Source: an uncultured Agathobacter sp.
GTDB lineage: Bacteria > Bacillota > Clostridia > Lachnospirales > Lachnospiraceae
NCBI GenBank assembly: GCA_934316545.1
Contig: CAKRDT010000005.1
Coordinates: forward strand, 1 to 64,000
Direction of reading: 5' to 3'
DNA length: 64,000 nt
Made by a program: the position numbers and the translations under genes. How positions within the stretch are numbered: the first letter of the stretch is position 1; each line of letters opens with the position of its first letter. A model generated the notes under the pieces. That model was not told the DNA's origin and made no database searches. It saw nothing but the letters and a program-made list of their open reading frames with translations. Shown here in pieces: positions 46,057 to 55,863 of this stretch.

Positions 46057-46977
46057 TTATACCAGCTCCAATTCTTTGCCTGCAAGAATTGTTTTTACAG
46101 CCTCGATATCTTTGCCTGTAACAGTGGAAATCTGCTCCGGCAACATACCATTCTTATTCATATTCCGAATAAGAATCGCTTCACCTTCTGCTCTGCCTTC
46201 TGCTCGTCCTTTTGCATGTCCCTCTGCTCGCCCCTCTGCTATCGCAATCTTTTTTGCAGCATTAACATCTTTCTCGATTTCATCTTTCATCAATTCTCTT
46301 AATGCTTCACACATCGTTGATTCCCTCCTTATCTCCTCATACAGTTCATAGTTTGCCTTCACACTTGCCTGCAATACAGCATCCATATTGCTTTTATCTC
46401 TAGGATCGCACGCTTCCACATCATTTAAAAACTCTTTGACATCTTCTTTATCTGCCTTGGCAGACAGCACTCTTAAGCTTTTATGTTCTGCACGATTTAA
46501 TTGTTTGATCACTACCACCTGAGCTGAAAACGGCAAACCATAAATATAGTATATGCCAGGATATCTTTCTTCTATTTTATGACCATACTTCTTCAATGTC
46601 AAAAACATTTTCTTCGGATGCTTTTCCCTAAAAATAGAAATCGTGAGTTCATCGACAGGAATTTGATCAACACACTTCCCATATCCTTTATATAAACATG
46701 CATATCCAACTGTCTTATAAAAATCATCGATCGTCAAATTATCTTCCGGACTCTTATATTCGATTACATTATACATTTTCATCATATGACCGATCTCATT
46801 CTTGATTTTTTTACCTCGTTCCTCCTCGTTAATAATCAACAGATCGATCCGGATCGGTTCCTTGCTCAGATTATACTCGGTCATAAATTCTAATTGTTCA
46901 ATATTTTCATGTAATTCCAGTTCCGTTGCTGCATAAAAAGCCGGATGCCACTGGATTTTGTCTGGTGTATCAGTCAA
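46057..46977 (-). CDS. Rpn/PD-(D/E)XK-like nuclease family protein
   Basis: A 306-residue protein with a PD-(D/E)XK-like core near residues 42-85: IRIDLLIIN supplies the Asp and VIEYKSPEDNL the E-x-K pair. The C-terminal part has an EGRAEGHAKGRAEGRAEGEA tract near 250-270, typical of Rpn-like recombination-promoting nucleases and related transposase-associated proteins. Close relatives are multicopy in Lachnospiraceae. No inverted repeats or target duplication were seen around it, so mobility is unproven. The start is a TTG at 46977 with AGGAGG nine bases upstream. Confidence 0.7.
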   Translation of the reverse strand: MTDTPDKIQWHPAFYAATELELHENIEQLEFMTEYNLSKEPIRIDLLIINEEERGKKIKNEIGHMMKMYNVIEYKSPEDNLTIDDFYKTVGYACLYKGYGKCVDQIPVDELTISIFREKHPKKMFLTLKKYGHKIEERYPGIYYIYGLPFSAQVVVIKQLNRAEHKSLRVLSAKADKEDVKEFLNDVEACDPRDKSNMDAVLQASVKANYELYEEIRRESTMCEALRELMKDEIEKDVNAAKKIAIAEGRAEGHAKGRAEGRAEGEAILIRNMNKNGMLPEQISTVTGKDIEAVKTILAGKELELV

Positions 46978-47323
46978 TACACAATACCTCCTCTTTTTCT
47001 CATGAAACTACAAAAACTTCCCCCATTTTTTTGCATTTTCAACTATTCAATTACATTTTTTTGAAATAAAAGCATGTTTCTATAATATCTGAAATAATTT
47101 GTTCTCCATGCCAGTTCTACATGGAATATGATAAATATATGTATTAGATAATTATGCTTTGCGATAAGTTTATCATGACTATTTTAGAAATACAAGTCAA
47201 ATTTACCAACAATTCTTAATCCAATTATTAATTCCTAATCAATCTCAAATGTTCCAAATATATTGATTCTTTGTGTCAGATGCAGATTCTCATTGGTTCT
47301 CTCCGATTGCGGCAAAAAAAGCT
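46978..47323. other. A/T-rich intergenic region, nothing recognised
   Basis: About 345 bases upstream of the Rpn-like gene and downstream of the 1947-residue gene. It is A/T-rich, with a GATAAGTTTATC palindrome near 47160-47175 and no open frame, RNA motif or clear promoter that I trust. Confidence 0.4.
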
Positions 47324-47345
47324 CCGAGAAACTTTCGTTTCTCGG
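47314..47345 (-). terminator. Terminator of 1947-residue surface protein
   Basis: Minus-strand CCGAGAAAC-GAAA-GTTTCTCGG (47345-47324) followed by AGCTTTTTTT, 24 bases after the stop codon. Confidence 0.92.
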
Positions 47346-47368
47346 AACTTTTTGTTTTTGTTCATATG

Positions 47369-50300
47369 TTATTTTACGGTTACCTTCATCTTGACTACTT
47401 TCTTTGTTCCATTGTTCAAAGTAATTGTCGCTTTGATGATCACAGTACCGGCTTTGACTGCTTTGATGCTTCCTTTTTTAGAAACGGTAGCAATCTTTTT
47501 GTTGCTGCTTGTGTACGTAATCTTCTTAATATTGGCTTTGTTCAATTTCTTAGAAAGCTTAAATGAGTCTTTGCCACCTACCTTTAATTTGGCAGATGTC
47601 TTTGCTGCTTTCACAGTCTTCAAAATCTTCTTATCGATTTTTGCAGCCTGTTTTTTGGTTACGAGACGATAGCTGCCTTTTCCTGCCAGCTTGGTAATAA
47701 GTGTCGTATCACCAGCCTTTGCAGTATTGGCTTTTCTGTCCACCATAACCAGCGAGCCATCCCCAGCCACCTTGTATACATACAATTCTGCAGCCGCTGC
47801 GAGATCGGATTTAGAGACTGATACTTTGTATCCCGTCTTGCCGTTCAATTTCTTTGCGGTAAATGTGATGTCTGTATCGCTTGCGGTGTCTGCCAACAGC
47901 TTGTTCGCTGCCGTCATATCGAAGGTATTTTTCTTACCTGCCGAAGTCTGGATGATCTCCATCTTAGAGGCCGTCTCATGTCCCTTTGCATCCAGTCTGG
48001 CTTCCAGTCTGACAACACGCTTTCCATCTGCGGATGTAGCTGTGATCGTCTTGGTTACACTGCCGTCTGCCGCTGTCACAGTCTTAGTCTCTACCTTGGT
48101 TCCGTCTGCCCAGGTTTCTTCCGTATCCTTGGTATCTGCCGGCTTCTGCTCTCCGGATGACGAACCGCCACCGGATGGACTACTAGACGAACCACCGGAC
48201 GAACCACCAGATGAACCGCCGGATGAACCACCGGATGAACCACCAGATGAACCGCCGGATGCTTTGATTTTCCACTCAAGTGTCAGATTTAACAGTGCTT
48301 TCTGCGCTGCGGATACTTTATACTTATCTTCAGGGTAATTGATTGTTGCAGTTACCGTATACGTACCTGCTTCTGTTGCATTCTGCGTTCCCGCATACGT
48401 GACAAAAAATCCTTTATCCAATAATTGGGAGATATCCAGCGCAACCGTCTTTTCCTTGCCATCTGCGGTAAATGGCTGACTGTAATTCCATTTTACTTTT
48501 GTCAGAACCTCATTGACATTGAGCGTCTTTTTACCTGTAATCGTCCACGAAATTGTCTCCGTCTTTTCTAATTTTGCTCTATCCTCGTCACTTAACGAAG
48601 ATGTGTCATAATAGTTTTCATTCAATTTGAATGTGACTTCTGCCGTATAAGTGCCCGGCTCCGTTGCCGAACAGGTTCCGCCGTACTTAACCGTCATGCC
48701 TTCCGGCAAATTATTGTCTACGATCGTAAAGGTCTTGGTCTTGCCATCGTATGTTTTCTTTGTATTATCCTCTGCGCTTGAATCAGTGATAACCTGATTC
48801 ATCGCTGTCGTTAATTTAGTCTTCTCGCTATCATCAATCTGCTTTAATGTTTTCGGCACGATTCCATAGACAGAGAATTTATCCGACTTAAAGGTCAGTG
48901 TCTTCTTTACTCGATCAATAATCGCCTTGATGATCTCAGCCTTTCCATCATGATAACGAATGATATCATAACCCCAATCCTTCCGCATTTCACCCGGATA
49001 TTTGATGGTGATCTCGATCGCTTCGTCTACCTCTGTGATCTTTTCACTGTCTTTAGTCTCATCAAACTTAACTTTATTACCGTCTTTGTCCACTACCGAG
49101 GTCTCCAGATTGACATCAATGGCAGTCATATCATCTACTTTGTAATCCTTGTCACTCTTTACCTTGTCTGTAATAGCCTCGATTGCTGCTTTTGTATTTG
49201 AATCATCATCAATCTTGTCTTTTTCAATTGTGTCAACGACTAAATCGATTTTCACGGAAGCACCGCTATCCGCAATCGCCTTTACCTGATCATCGGTCAG
49301 TTCCACATTCTTAACCGTAGAGATATCCGGTATGGTATCTTCCTTGATGCTGACCGCATCCTTATTATCTTTCACAAAAGTTCCGCTCGTATTGACTTCT
49401 ACTTTCTGCGTAAAGAGCTTCAATGGGAAGGCCGGCAATGTTGCCAGATCGGTTCCATTATCATAGGTCAGTCCGGAAACGGTAAAGGTTTTCTCCTTAT
49501 CCGTACCCAAATTGGCTTTTGTGTAGGTCTTTTTATCAATGATAACCAGCTCATCGGAAGCAGTCCATGTAGGCTCACCGATCGATACCTTTGATTCGGA
49601 ATCCTTGCCCATCAATACTCTGACATCAGACAGATGTCCAAACATGCGGTAATCCGTCGCTCCGTCTGTATTGATCAGGATCTTTGGAGCAGTCAGATCG
49701 TCAAAGAGGGCATGATCCGGCATCCATTCGTCATCGTAAGAAAACAGATCCACTGAAAATGCCTTATCATTCAGCTTAGTGCCTCTTCCTAATTTGTAAT
49801 CGGCATCAGCCCCACCTGCTTTGACATTATATACGTCAAAGGTTTTCGCATCATAATTTTGTAAAACAGTCACATTCTGCAGACCTGCGATATCCAGTCC
49901 AAGACTCTTAAGCCATTCTGCCACTTTTGTATCTGACGTAGCATATACCTGTTCATAGAATCCGACCTTCACACCCACTTTTGCCTGCTTCAGCTGCGGT
50001 CCCATGTCCAGAATGATGCCTTTTAAGGTACCGGTTGAACTGATCAGCTGCTCTGCTTCAAGTACGTTATTCGCAATCGTCTTATCCGATGCATCAAAAG
50101 TGATATGCAGATAATCAAGGGTATTCTCTTCACGAAGCTCCTTTACCTTAGCATTTGGCTGACCAGTGAAGCTAACTTCTGTCTTTCCATTGGCCTGATC
50201 GATCAGATCCTGCATCGTTGCGGCATGGAGATATACAAGTGGTGCCGGCTTCGTATCAAAGCTGGTCTCATCCTCGTAAGTATTCAGATACTCTTCCTCG

Positions 50301-53212
50301 TTCTGCAGCACTGCACAATAGCCCTGTCCGGTTTTATCATCGCTGTAAACCGTTCTTCGCGTTCCCTCCGCGTAGACATTCAATACCTTGGTTTCATCCC
50401 ATGTCCATTCAGGATCGTCGGTCTTTTGGGTATGTGCTTCAACGATAATGCATCCATCGTAACTATGTTCCGGAAGTGTGATTTCATAAATATGGTTTGT
50501 TGAATCCACTTCGGTTACCGTTGCACCGGATAATCCCTCTGTAAATACCTGAATCGGATTTTCAGCCACAAATTGTTCTCCGTCATTTGGAGTAACTTTC
50601 ACACAAATCGTCTTTACCTTATTCTTCCAGCAATCATAGCGGTCAATGCCTTCCTCCGAATCAAACTCCGGTGTGAAGGTTCCTGTCAATGAACCATTCG
50701 CATGACCACTTCCATAGGTCACCATACTCTTTTTAACATTGATGGTAAGCGTCTCACCCTCATAAGTCAGAGTTGCTTCTCCACTGCCGGTTGCAGTAAA
50801 TTCATAACAGCCGGCTATGCCCTTCTCACATTTTTCAACCGTCAGGTTCGAATTACCGGTAATCGTAAGATCCTTAGCACTTGCAGTAATCGGTGTTACC
50901 GTACCATCCGCAGTTTTATTTACAAGGATCATGTGACGCCGGCTTTCCTTTTCTACCATTTCAAACTGATCTTCGATATAATCACAGTTTTCCGGGAAAG
51001 AATGTTGATCATCGACCCAGTCCGGATCAACAAATCCAACACCCGTTGGTGTAAGCCAGATGTCACGCTCAGATTCGACGGTCCAGGAATCTGCCGAAAT
51101 CGTATTGCCTTCTTCATCCTGTCCTTCTGGTCTTGTGATTTTTGCCGTCACACAAAGTCCGAAAGGTTCTTTTTTAGACTTAATCTGATATGCCTTCTTT
51201 TCCTTATCGAAGGTTACATATTTTGCGATTTCAGCTTCATTTGTAATATACTTTCCTTCATCATCTGCATAGGAATGGATTTTGGTTCCGGTAATCTCAA
51301 CTCTCAGATCTTTGGTATACTCCTCATTATCTAAACCGATGTAAATCCAATCGCCATAAACACCATGCTCATAGTCACCGATTCCCCACTCCTGGGTACG
51401 ATTTTCATCCCCATAGAACTGTACATCGTTGCAATCATAATTGATAAAAAGTGTCAGACAATCCTTTGCCTCTGCAGTAGCACCGGATTTTACAATACGG
51501 TATTCACCGATGTTCTCATAGGTTAAACCGGTAAAGGTGATGCTTCCATCTGTTGCATCAGTCATAAGAGATTTTAAAGCATCACATTTGTCATAAGTGA
51601 CCTTTGGTTCTCCACCGTCTTCGACACCTTCCCAGTTTTCAATACGTTGCCATACATCGATGTCTGCTACCTTATACGACTGCTTGCGCTTACCGGTGTC
51701 CGGATTGATGTCTGCAATCGCAATCGTCTGTGTCGATACATTTTCCGTGGCAGGACTGATGACTCTGTCCCGTCCACATTTGTAATAGTTGTTCTCCCCA
51801 TCTTTTTCTACATAAATGAAGTCATTGATGCCATCATCCCAACTGATATAAAGACTTGCACCCTCATCAACGACATTCAGTGATACGTTCAGTGGAACAC
51901 CATTTTCATCTGTTTTAAACTTATCCTTATTCAAGGTCAGCTTGTAGATATTAACATTCTGATTTTCTTTGGATGCCTGCTGTACCGATTCCGCCTTAAA
52001 ATATTCATTCGTTCCTAACAGGTCAACGATTTCTGTCTTTTGGTTGTTCTCACTACCATCTTCAAACACTAACTGGAACGTATATGTATTCGTTCCCTCT
52101 ACTGCATAATAGAAAGATGCCTCCTGATTGTCCTGATAGATCAGGTGATTGATCGGCTCTTTCCAATTTTCTGAACGAAGTGTTTTTGCATCGTCTTGTG
52201 TTGCAAAGAATCCCATATCACCCTTCGTGTGAATGTACTGGCTGCAGCTGCGGGTATAGGTTCCGGCAGAACCATTTTCCTCTGCAGTAAATTCCACTTT
52301 CAGTTCAAAGTCCTTTGGACAATTCTGCTGGATCGTAATCGCATAGCTTATCCATTTATGTTGTTCGCTGACACTGCTATCACTTTCTCCTTCTGTGACG
52401 ACACGCCGCCCATCGTCCGAATAGGTGAATACGCCAGTCTTGGCAGAATTACCAAAATCACACGTTACATACTGTGCTACAGTGGCTGCAACAGAAGTAT
52501 ACTCTGATCCCTCCTCTGCCGGTTTTACAGACACAACCGGATTGGAATACTCGATATGATCCGTCTCGAACTGTGCCAGATAAATCGTGCTTCCACCGGC
52601 ATGGATTTTGTCTCCATCATAATGGCTGTCCTCTGTTGGGACATCCTTCTCATACAACTCGACCTCTCCGGGATAATTGACATCTAACGTCAGAGTTTTG
52701 TCTGTAAGACCGTCTTTTGTGCATCTCAGCTGATATCTTCCGAGTGCAGTTGAAGGGAAATTGCACTTGATGACACCTGCCTGACCGTCTACATCTAACA
52801 GATAGTTTCCTGTAATTTCTTTACCTACATCCGATTGATTAGCCTCACACCAGCTCTCCGTCAGATACAGTTCAAAATCCTTTGTTGTATATCCTGTATC
52901 TGAGGCAACTTTAAATCCACTCTCCGCGGTATCATCTGGCGCAACATCGCAGATTGCGATATAACTGCCCACGCTGTCACCGTCCTTATTGGCCGATACC
53001 CACTGATTATCAGTTGATAATGATACAGACTCACCTTTGCCCGGCAATGCCTGTCCCTGGTCAAGACCATCGTATGACACAAATTGAAATTGCTTTGTCT
53101 CGGCAGTAGTAGTCTCATCCGCACGAACCGTGATACCGGAGAAGGTACTCATCACCATGCTGAGTGATAACAGCAATGCCAGACTTCGTTTTTTCTTTTT
53201 CCTGTTTTTCAT
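47369..53212 (-). CDS. Large secreted surface protein with C-terminal Ig-like domain
   Basis: A 1947-residue exported protein with a signal peptide (KKRSLALLLSLSMVMSTFSG, mature start near residue 32). The long central region is beta-rich and acidic. Two related modules near 1484-1560 and 1575-1645 share YDGK/FTADGKEKT ... V(K/T)YAGT(Q/C)xATEPGTYT and resemble MBG/Ig-like repeats. A Gly-Gly-Ser linker (about 1650-1690) is followed by a compact domain (about 1690-1865). A Big_2-like end follows (YTSSNKKIATVSKKGSIKAVKAGT near 1905-1930). No sortase motif or SLH domain is visible. An adhesin or S-layer-like role is plausible but unproven. Its Ig-like end resembles the N-terminal domain of the 1008-residue protein. 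Confidence 0.85.
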   Translation of the reverse strand: MKNRKKKKRSLALLLSLSMVMSTFSGITVRADETTTAETKQFQFVSYDGLDQGQALPGKGESVSLSTDNQWVSANKDGDSVGSYIAICDVAPDDTAESGFKVASDTGYTTKDFELYLTESWCEANQSDVGKEITGNYLLDVDGQAGVIKCNFPSTALGRYQLRCTKDGLTDKTLTLDVNYPGEVELYEKDVPTEDSHYDGDKIHAGGSTIYLAQFETDHIEYSNPVVSVKPAEEGSEYTSVAATVAQYVTCDFGNSAKTGVFTYSDDGRRVVTEGESDSSVSEQHKWISYAITIQQNCPKDFELKVEFTAEENGSAGTYTRSCSQYIHTKGDMGFFATQDDAKTLRSENWKEPINHLIYQDNQEASFYYAVEGTNTYTFQLVFEDGSENNQKTEIVDLLGTNEYFKAESVQQASKENQNVNIYKLTLNKDKFKTDENGVPLNVSLNVVDEGASLYISWDDGINDFIYVEKDGENNYYKCGRDRVISPATENVSTQTIAIADINPDTGKRKQSYKVADIDVWQRIENWEGVEDGGEPKVTYDKCDALKSLMTDATDGSITFTGLTYENIGEYRIVKSGATAEAKDCLTLFINYDCNDVQFYGDENRTQEWGIGDYEHGVYGDWIYIGLDNEEYTKDLRVEITGTKIHSYADDEGKYITNEAEIAKYVTFDKEKKAYQIKSKKEPFGLCVTAKITRPEGQDEEGNTISADSWTVESERDIWLTPTGVGFVDPDWVDDQHSFPENCDYIEDQFEMVEKESRRHMILVNKTADGTVTPITASAKDLTITGNSNLTVEKCEKGIAGCYEFTATGSGEATLTYEGETLTINVKKSMVTYGSGHANGSLTGTFTPEFDSEEGIDRYDCWKNKVKTICVKVTPNDGEQFVAENPIQVFTEGLSGATVTEVDSTNHIYEITLPEHSYDGCIIVEAHTQKTDDPEWTWDETKVLNVYAEGTRRTVYSDDKTGQGYCAVLQNEEEYLNTYEDETSFDTKPAPLVYLHAATMQDLIDQANGKTEVSFTGQPNAKVKELREENTLDYLHITFDASDKTIANNVLEAEQLISSTGTLKGIILDMGPQLKQAKVGVKVGFYEQVYATSDTKVAEWLKSLGLDIAGLQNVTVLQNYDAKTFDVYNVKAGGADADYKLGRGTKLNDKAFSVDLFSYDDEWMPDHALFDDLTAPKILINTDGATDYRMFGHLSDVRVLMGKDSESKVSIGEPTWTASDELVIIDKKTYTKANLGTDKEKTFTVSGLTYDNGTDLATLPAFPLKLFTQKVEVNTSGTFVKDNKDAVSIKEDTIPDISTVKNVELTDDQVKAIADSGASVKIDLVVDTIEKDKIDDDSNTKAAIEAITDKVKSDKDYKVDDMTAIDVNLETSVVDKDGNKVKFDETKDSEKITEVDEAIEITIKYPGEMRKDWGYDIIRYHDGKAEIIKAIIDRVKKTLTFKSDKFSVYGIVPKTLKQIDDSEKTKLTTAMNQVITDSSAEDNTKKTYDGKTKTFTIVDNNLPEGMTVKYGGTCSATEPGTYTAEVTFKLNENYYDTSSLSDEDRAKLEKTETISWTITGKKTLNVNEVLTKVKWNYSQPFTADGKEKTVALDISQLLDKGFFVTYAGTQNATEAGTYTVTATINYPEDKYKVSAAQKALLNLTLEWKIKASGGSSGGSSGGSSGGSSGGSSGGSSSSPSGGGSSSGEQKPADTKDTEETWADGTKVETKTVTAADGSVTKTITATSADGKRVVRLEARLDAKGHETASKMEIIQTSAGKKNTFDMTAANKLLADTASDTDITFTAKKLNGKTGYKVSVSKSDLAAAAELYVYKVAGDGSLVMVDRKANTAKAGDTTLITKLAGKGSYRLVTKKQAAKIDKKILKTVKAAKTSAKLKVGGKDSFKLSKKLNKANIKKITYTSSNKKIATVSKKGSIKAVKAGTVIIKATITLNNGTKKVVKMKVTVK

Positions 53213-53539
53213 ATTCTCCTCTTTCCTTTCTTCTATATTCTATTATGTTAAACAGATTGTATTTGCCACTACGCCCTTCAACACACCGGCATATACAGTC
53301 TGAAAAACAATTTTACATAGTAATTGTAACAACTATAAACCTCATTATGGTGTGCTAGATTGCACACTTTGTAAAAAAAATCTGAAAAAAATAAAGAGCG
53401 CCCAGATTTTTCTGAATGCTCTTGATATACCAGCTTATTTTTGCTATGAAATATACAACAGATTAGCCACAGTAAACTACTGTCAATCTGTATTCGTTTG
53501 TGAGATATATGGTAAAATTGATCCTATTCCCATTTTTTT
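53213..53539. other. Upstream region of 1947-residue gene
   Basis: About 330 bases. GAGGAG precedes the start codon. A TATTATG/ATAAT-like -10 is possible near 53235-53250, but no good -35 was found. Nothing else was recognised before the repeat array begins. Confidence 0.35.
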
Positions 53540-53706
53540 CTGTAGGTCATGTCCTCCCCTGCTTTCACTTGACCTGGATCTTATTTTTCTCCTGTAGGTC
53601 ATGGTCGCTCCTATTTCCACATGACCCAGATAGCATTTTTCTCCTGTAGGTCATAGCCTTCCCTGTTTCCACATGACCCAATAGTCAAATTTTCTCTCAG
53701 GGTCAT
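53540..53706. repeat. 52-bp dyad array II
   Basis: GGTCAT boxes at 53545, 53597, 53649 and 53701 are spaced exactly 52 bp. The first three open 30-bp dyads ending in TTGACC or ATGACC; in unit 2 the arms are GGTCATG / CATGACC. The fourth is a half-site. Spacers share TTATTTTTCTCCTGTA-like text. The same plan is seen in array I. Confidence 0.93.
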
Positions 53707-53776
53707 TTTGTCACAAACGCAGGGAAAAGGGATATTACATAATGCCCCACTTTGCAAAATTTGCAAGAGGGTGTCC

Positions 53777-53893
53777 CGCATGCCGAGCCCCATCCTTATT
53801 CCGCTTGTTCGATGACACTTTACACAAAACAAATCACGCGCGGCGAAATCTTACATTTATTTGTAGAATAACACCGCGCGTCAATTATTTTAT
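53777..53893. repeat. Conserved GC-rich hairpin tail of array II
   Basis: Shares with the array I tail the series GCATGCCG, CCCC-ATCCT-ATT-CGCTT-TT, AAAACAAATCACGCGCGG, TTACATTTATTTGTA and ACACCGCGCGTCAATTATTTT. The hairpin runs from 53837 to 53880; the arms are CGCGCGGCG and CACCGCGCG, one mismatch on this strand. Confidence 0.85.
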
Positions 53894-54104
53894 TCATAAA
53901 GTCAATCCGTTCCATTAAATATGACCATCATTTTCATTTATTATAGCAATTAATTCCGTCTATTTTGACAACCATTAATCTAACCATTTTTTCTTACTAT
54001 AAGGCAAACATTTGTCGTTGTATCAGATAAACATTTTTAATATACAGATACCGGATATAAAAAAGAAAATTAGCAGTAAACATATTCAACCAACAGGATT
54101 TTAG
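53894..54104. other. A/T-rich intergenic, nothing recognised
   Basis: About 210 bases of A/T-rich sequence between the array II tail and the long inverted repeat. No frame, promoter or RNA was supported. Confidence 0.35.
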
Positions 54105-54330
54105 AATGATTTCAATGACCAAACTTTTCATGCTGCAGGCACCGGAGCCATACTTATTTTTGAAGGACAAATTTGCAACTGCTTCACCGTTCCATTATTA
54201 TCGATAATTGCGTTTATCTCAGTCAATTATCCAAAATCGTTGGTGAAGTTGATTTGCAAATTTTCCTGAACAAAATAATCGTATGGTCCGGTGCCGTAAC
54301 TCCGAAAAATCTACGGTCATTGAAATTATT
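54105..54330. repeat. 225-bp imperfect inverted repeat after gltD
   Basis: Two arms of about 105 bp face each other. Matching blocks are ATTTCAATGACC / GGTCATTGAAAT, GGCACCGGA..CCATAC / GTATGG..TCCGGTGCC, AAATTTGCAA / TTTGCAAATTT, CTTCACC / GGTGAAG and GATAATTG / CAATTATC around a 13-base loop. The outer end lies 25 bases after the gltD stop codon. No reading frame fits both arms. It could be a giant hairpin terminator, a MITE or a structured RNA. Confidence 0.75.
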
Positions 54331-54354
54331 CCAAGTCCGTTGATCTTGTAATAC

Positions 54355-55848
54355 CTACTGGATGGAAAGATACGAATATCCCATCAGACTCTCATCCACC
54401 TCATGCGCCACTTCTCTTCCCTCGCGGATCGCCCATACGACAAGAGACTGTCCGCGGTGCATATCGCCTGCGGTAAAGACATTCTTTACGTTTGTTGCGT
54501 AGTGTCCTTCCTCCGTGGCAACGTTGGTTCTCTGGTTGAGTTCCACTCCGAAAGCCTTGGCAATATAATCCTCGGTTCCGAGGAATCCGGCAGCGATCAG
54601 AACAAGTTCTGCCGGGATCTTCTTCTCGGTTCCGGCTACTTCTACCATGCTTCTGCGTCCGGTTGCCTCATCGACCTTGCTCTCAAGACTTACGATCGTG
54701 ACACCGCTTAACTTTCCGTTCTTGTCTTTATGGAATTCCTTTACGGTTGTCTGATAGATTCTCGGATCGCATCCAAAGCAAGCGATGGCTTCTTCCTGAC
54801 CGTAATCGGTCTTTAAGACCTTCGGCCACTCCGGCCAAGGGTTGTTTGCGGCACGCTCAGTTGGCGGACAAGGCATCATCTCAAGCTGTGTAACGGATTT
54901 CGCGCCCTGGCGGATTGCGGTTCCGACACAATCGTTTCCGGTGTCACCACCGCCGATGATCACAACATGCTTGCCTTTTGCGGAAATATATTTGTTATCC
55001 TTAAAGTTCGAATCCAGAAGGCTCTTTGTCGTGCGGGAGAGATAATCGACTGCAAAGTAGATACCCTCAGCCTCCCTGCCCTTTGCCTTAATATCTCTCG
55101 GATGCTTTGCTCCACAGCAGAGGATCACGCGGTCATACTGCTTCATGAGATCAGCAGCCTTTACATCCACACCAACATTGCAGCTTGTGACGAATTTGAC
55201 ACCTTCCTCTTTCATCACATTGATCTTGCGGTCAATGATCTGCTTTTCAAGCTTCATGTTCGGAATACCATACATCAAAAGTCCGCCGACACGATCATCA
55301 CGCTCATAGACCGTTACCTCATGTCCTCTCTGATTGAGCTGATCCGCGGCAGCCAGTCCGGAAGGACCGGAACCGATGATAGCAACTTTCTTTCCTGTGT
55401 GCACTTTAGGAATATGCGGTGCTGCATATCCCATCTTATAAGCGGTCTCGATCACACCGTGCTCATTGTCACGAACCGTTACCGGATTGCCCCAATGCCC
55501 GCAAGTGCATGCCTTCTCACACAAAGCAGGACAAACACGCGAGGTAAACTCCGGAAAATTGTTCGTCTTGTGGAGCCGGTTGTATGCCTGCTGCCAGTTT
55601 CCGGAGTAAACCAGATCATTCCACTCCGGAACCAGGTTGTGCAGCGGACAGCCGGAAGTCATTCCGGCGATCGTCATACCGGACTGGCAGAACGGAACAC
55701 CGCAATCCATGCAGCGTGCTGCCTGCTCCTGCTGCTTTTCTTTGGAAAGGAAGATATGGAACTCGTTAAAATTCTTGATTCGTTCCTTTGGTTCCACCGA
55801 ACGCGCCTCGGTTCTCTCATATTCTAAAAATCCTGTTGGCTTTCCCAT
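54355..55848 (-). CDS. gltD: Glutamate synthase small subunit
   Basis: GltD takes electrons from NADPH through FAD and iron-sulfur clusters to the GltB subunit. The 497-residue protein has the N-terminal cysteine clusters (CMDCGVPFCQSG, GCPLHNLVPEW, CPALCEKACTCG), the FAD fingerprint GSGPSGLAAADQL near 160 and the NADPH site GGGDTGNDCVGTA near 305. It follows gltB with a 15-base gap in the normal gltBD order. Confidence 0.96.
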   Translation of the reverse strand: MGKPTGFLEYERTEARSVEPKERIKNFNEFHIFLSKEKQQEQAARCMDCGVPFCQSGMTIAGMTSGCPLHNLVPEWNDLVYSGNWQQAYNRLHKTNNFPEFTSRVCPALCEKACTCGHWGNPVTVRDNEHGVIETAYKMGYAAPHIPKVHTGKKVAIIGSGPSGLAAADQLNQRGHEVTVYERDDRVGGLLMYGIPNMKLEKQIIDRKINVMKEEGVKFVTSCNVGVDVKAADLMKQYDRVILCCGAKHPRDIKAKGREAEGIYFAVDYLSRTTKSLLDSNFKDNKYISAKGKHVVIIGGGDTGNDCVGTAIRQGAKSVTQLEMMPCPPTERAANNPWPEWPKVLKTDYGQEEAIACFGCDPRIYQTTVKEFHKDKNGKLSGVTIVSLESKVDEATGRRSMVEVAGTEKKIPAELVLIAAGFLGTEDYIAKAFGVELNQRTNVATEEGHYATNVKNVFTAGDMHRGQSLVVWAIREGREVAHEVDESLMGYSYLSIQ

Positions 55849-55863
55849 CGTATTCTTCCCTCC

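Noticed and set aside
46057-46977. Insertion sequence around the Rpn-like nuclease
   Set aside because: No terminal inverted repeats or target-site duplication were seen at the gene's borders.
47691-48338. Plus-strand 215-residue frame with PPDEPPDEP repeats
   Set aside because: It is the complement of the Gly-Gly-Ser linker of the 1947-residue protein.
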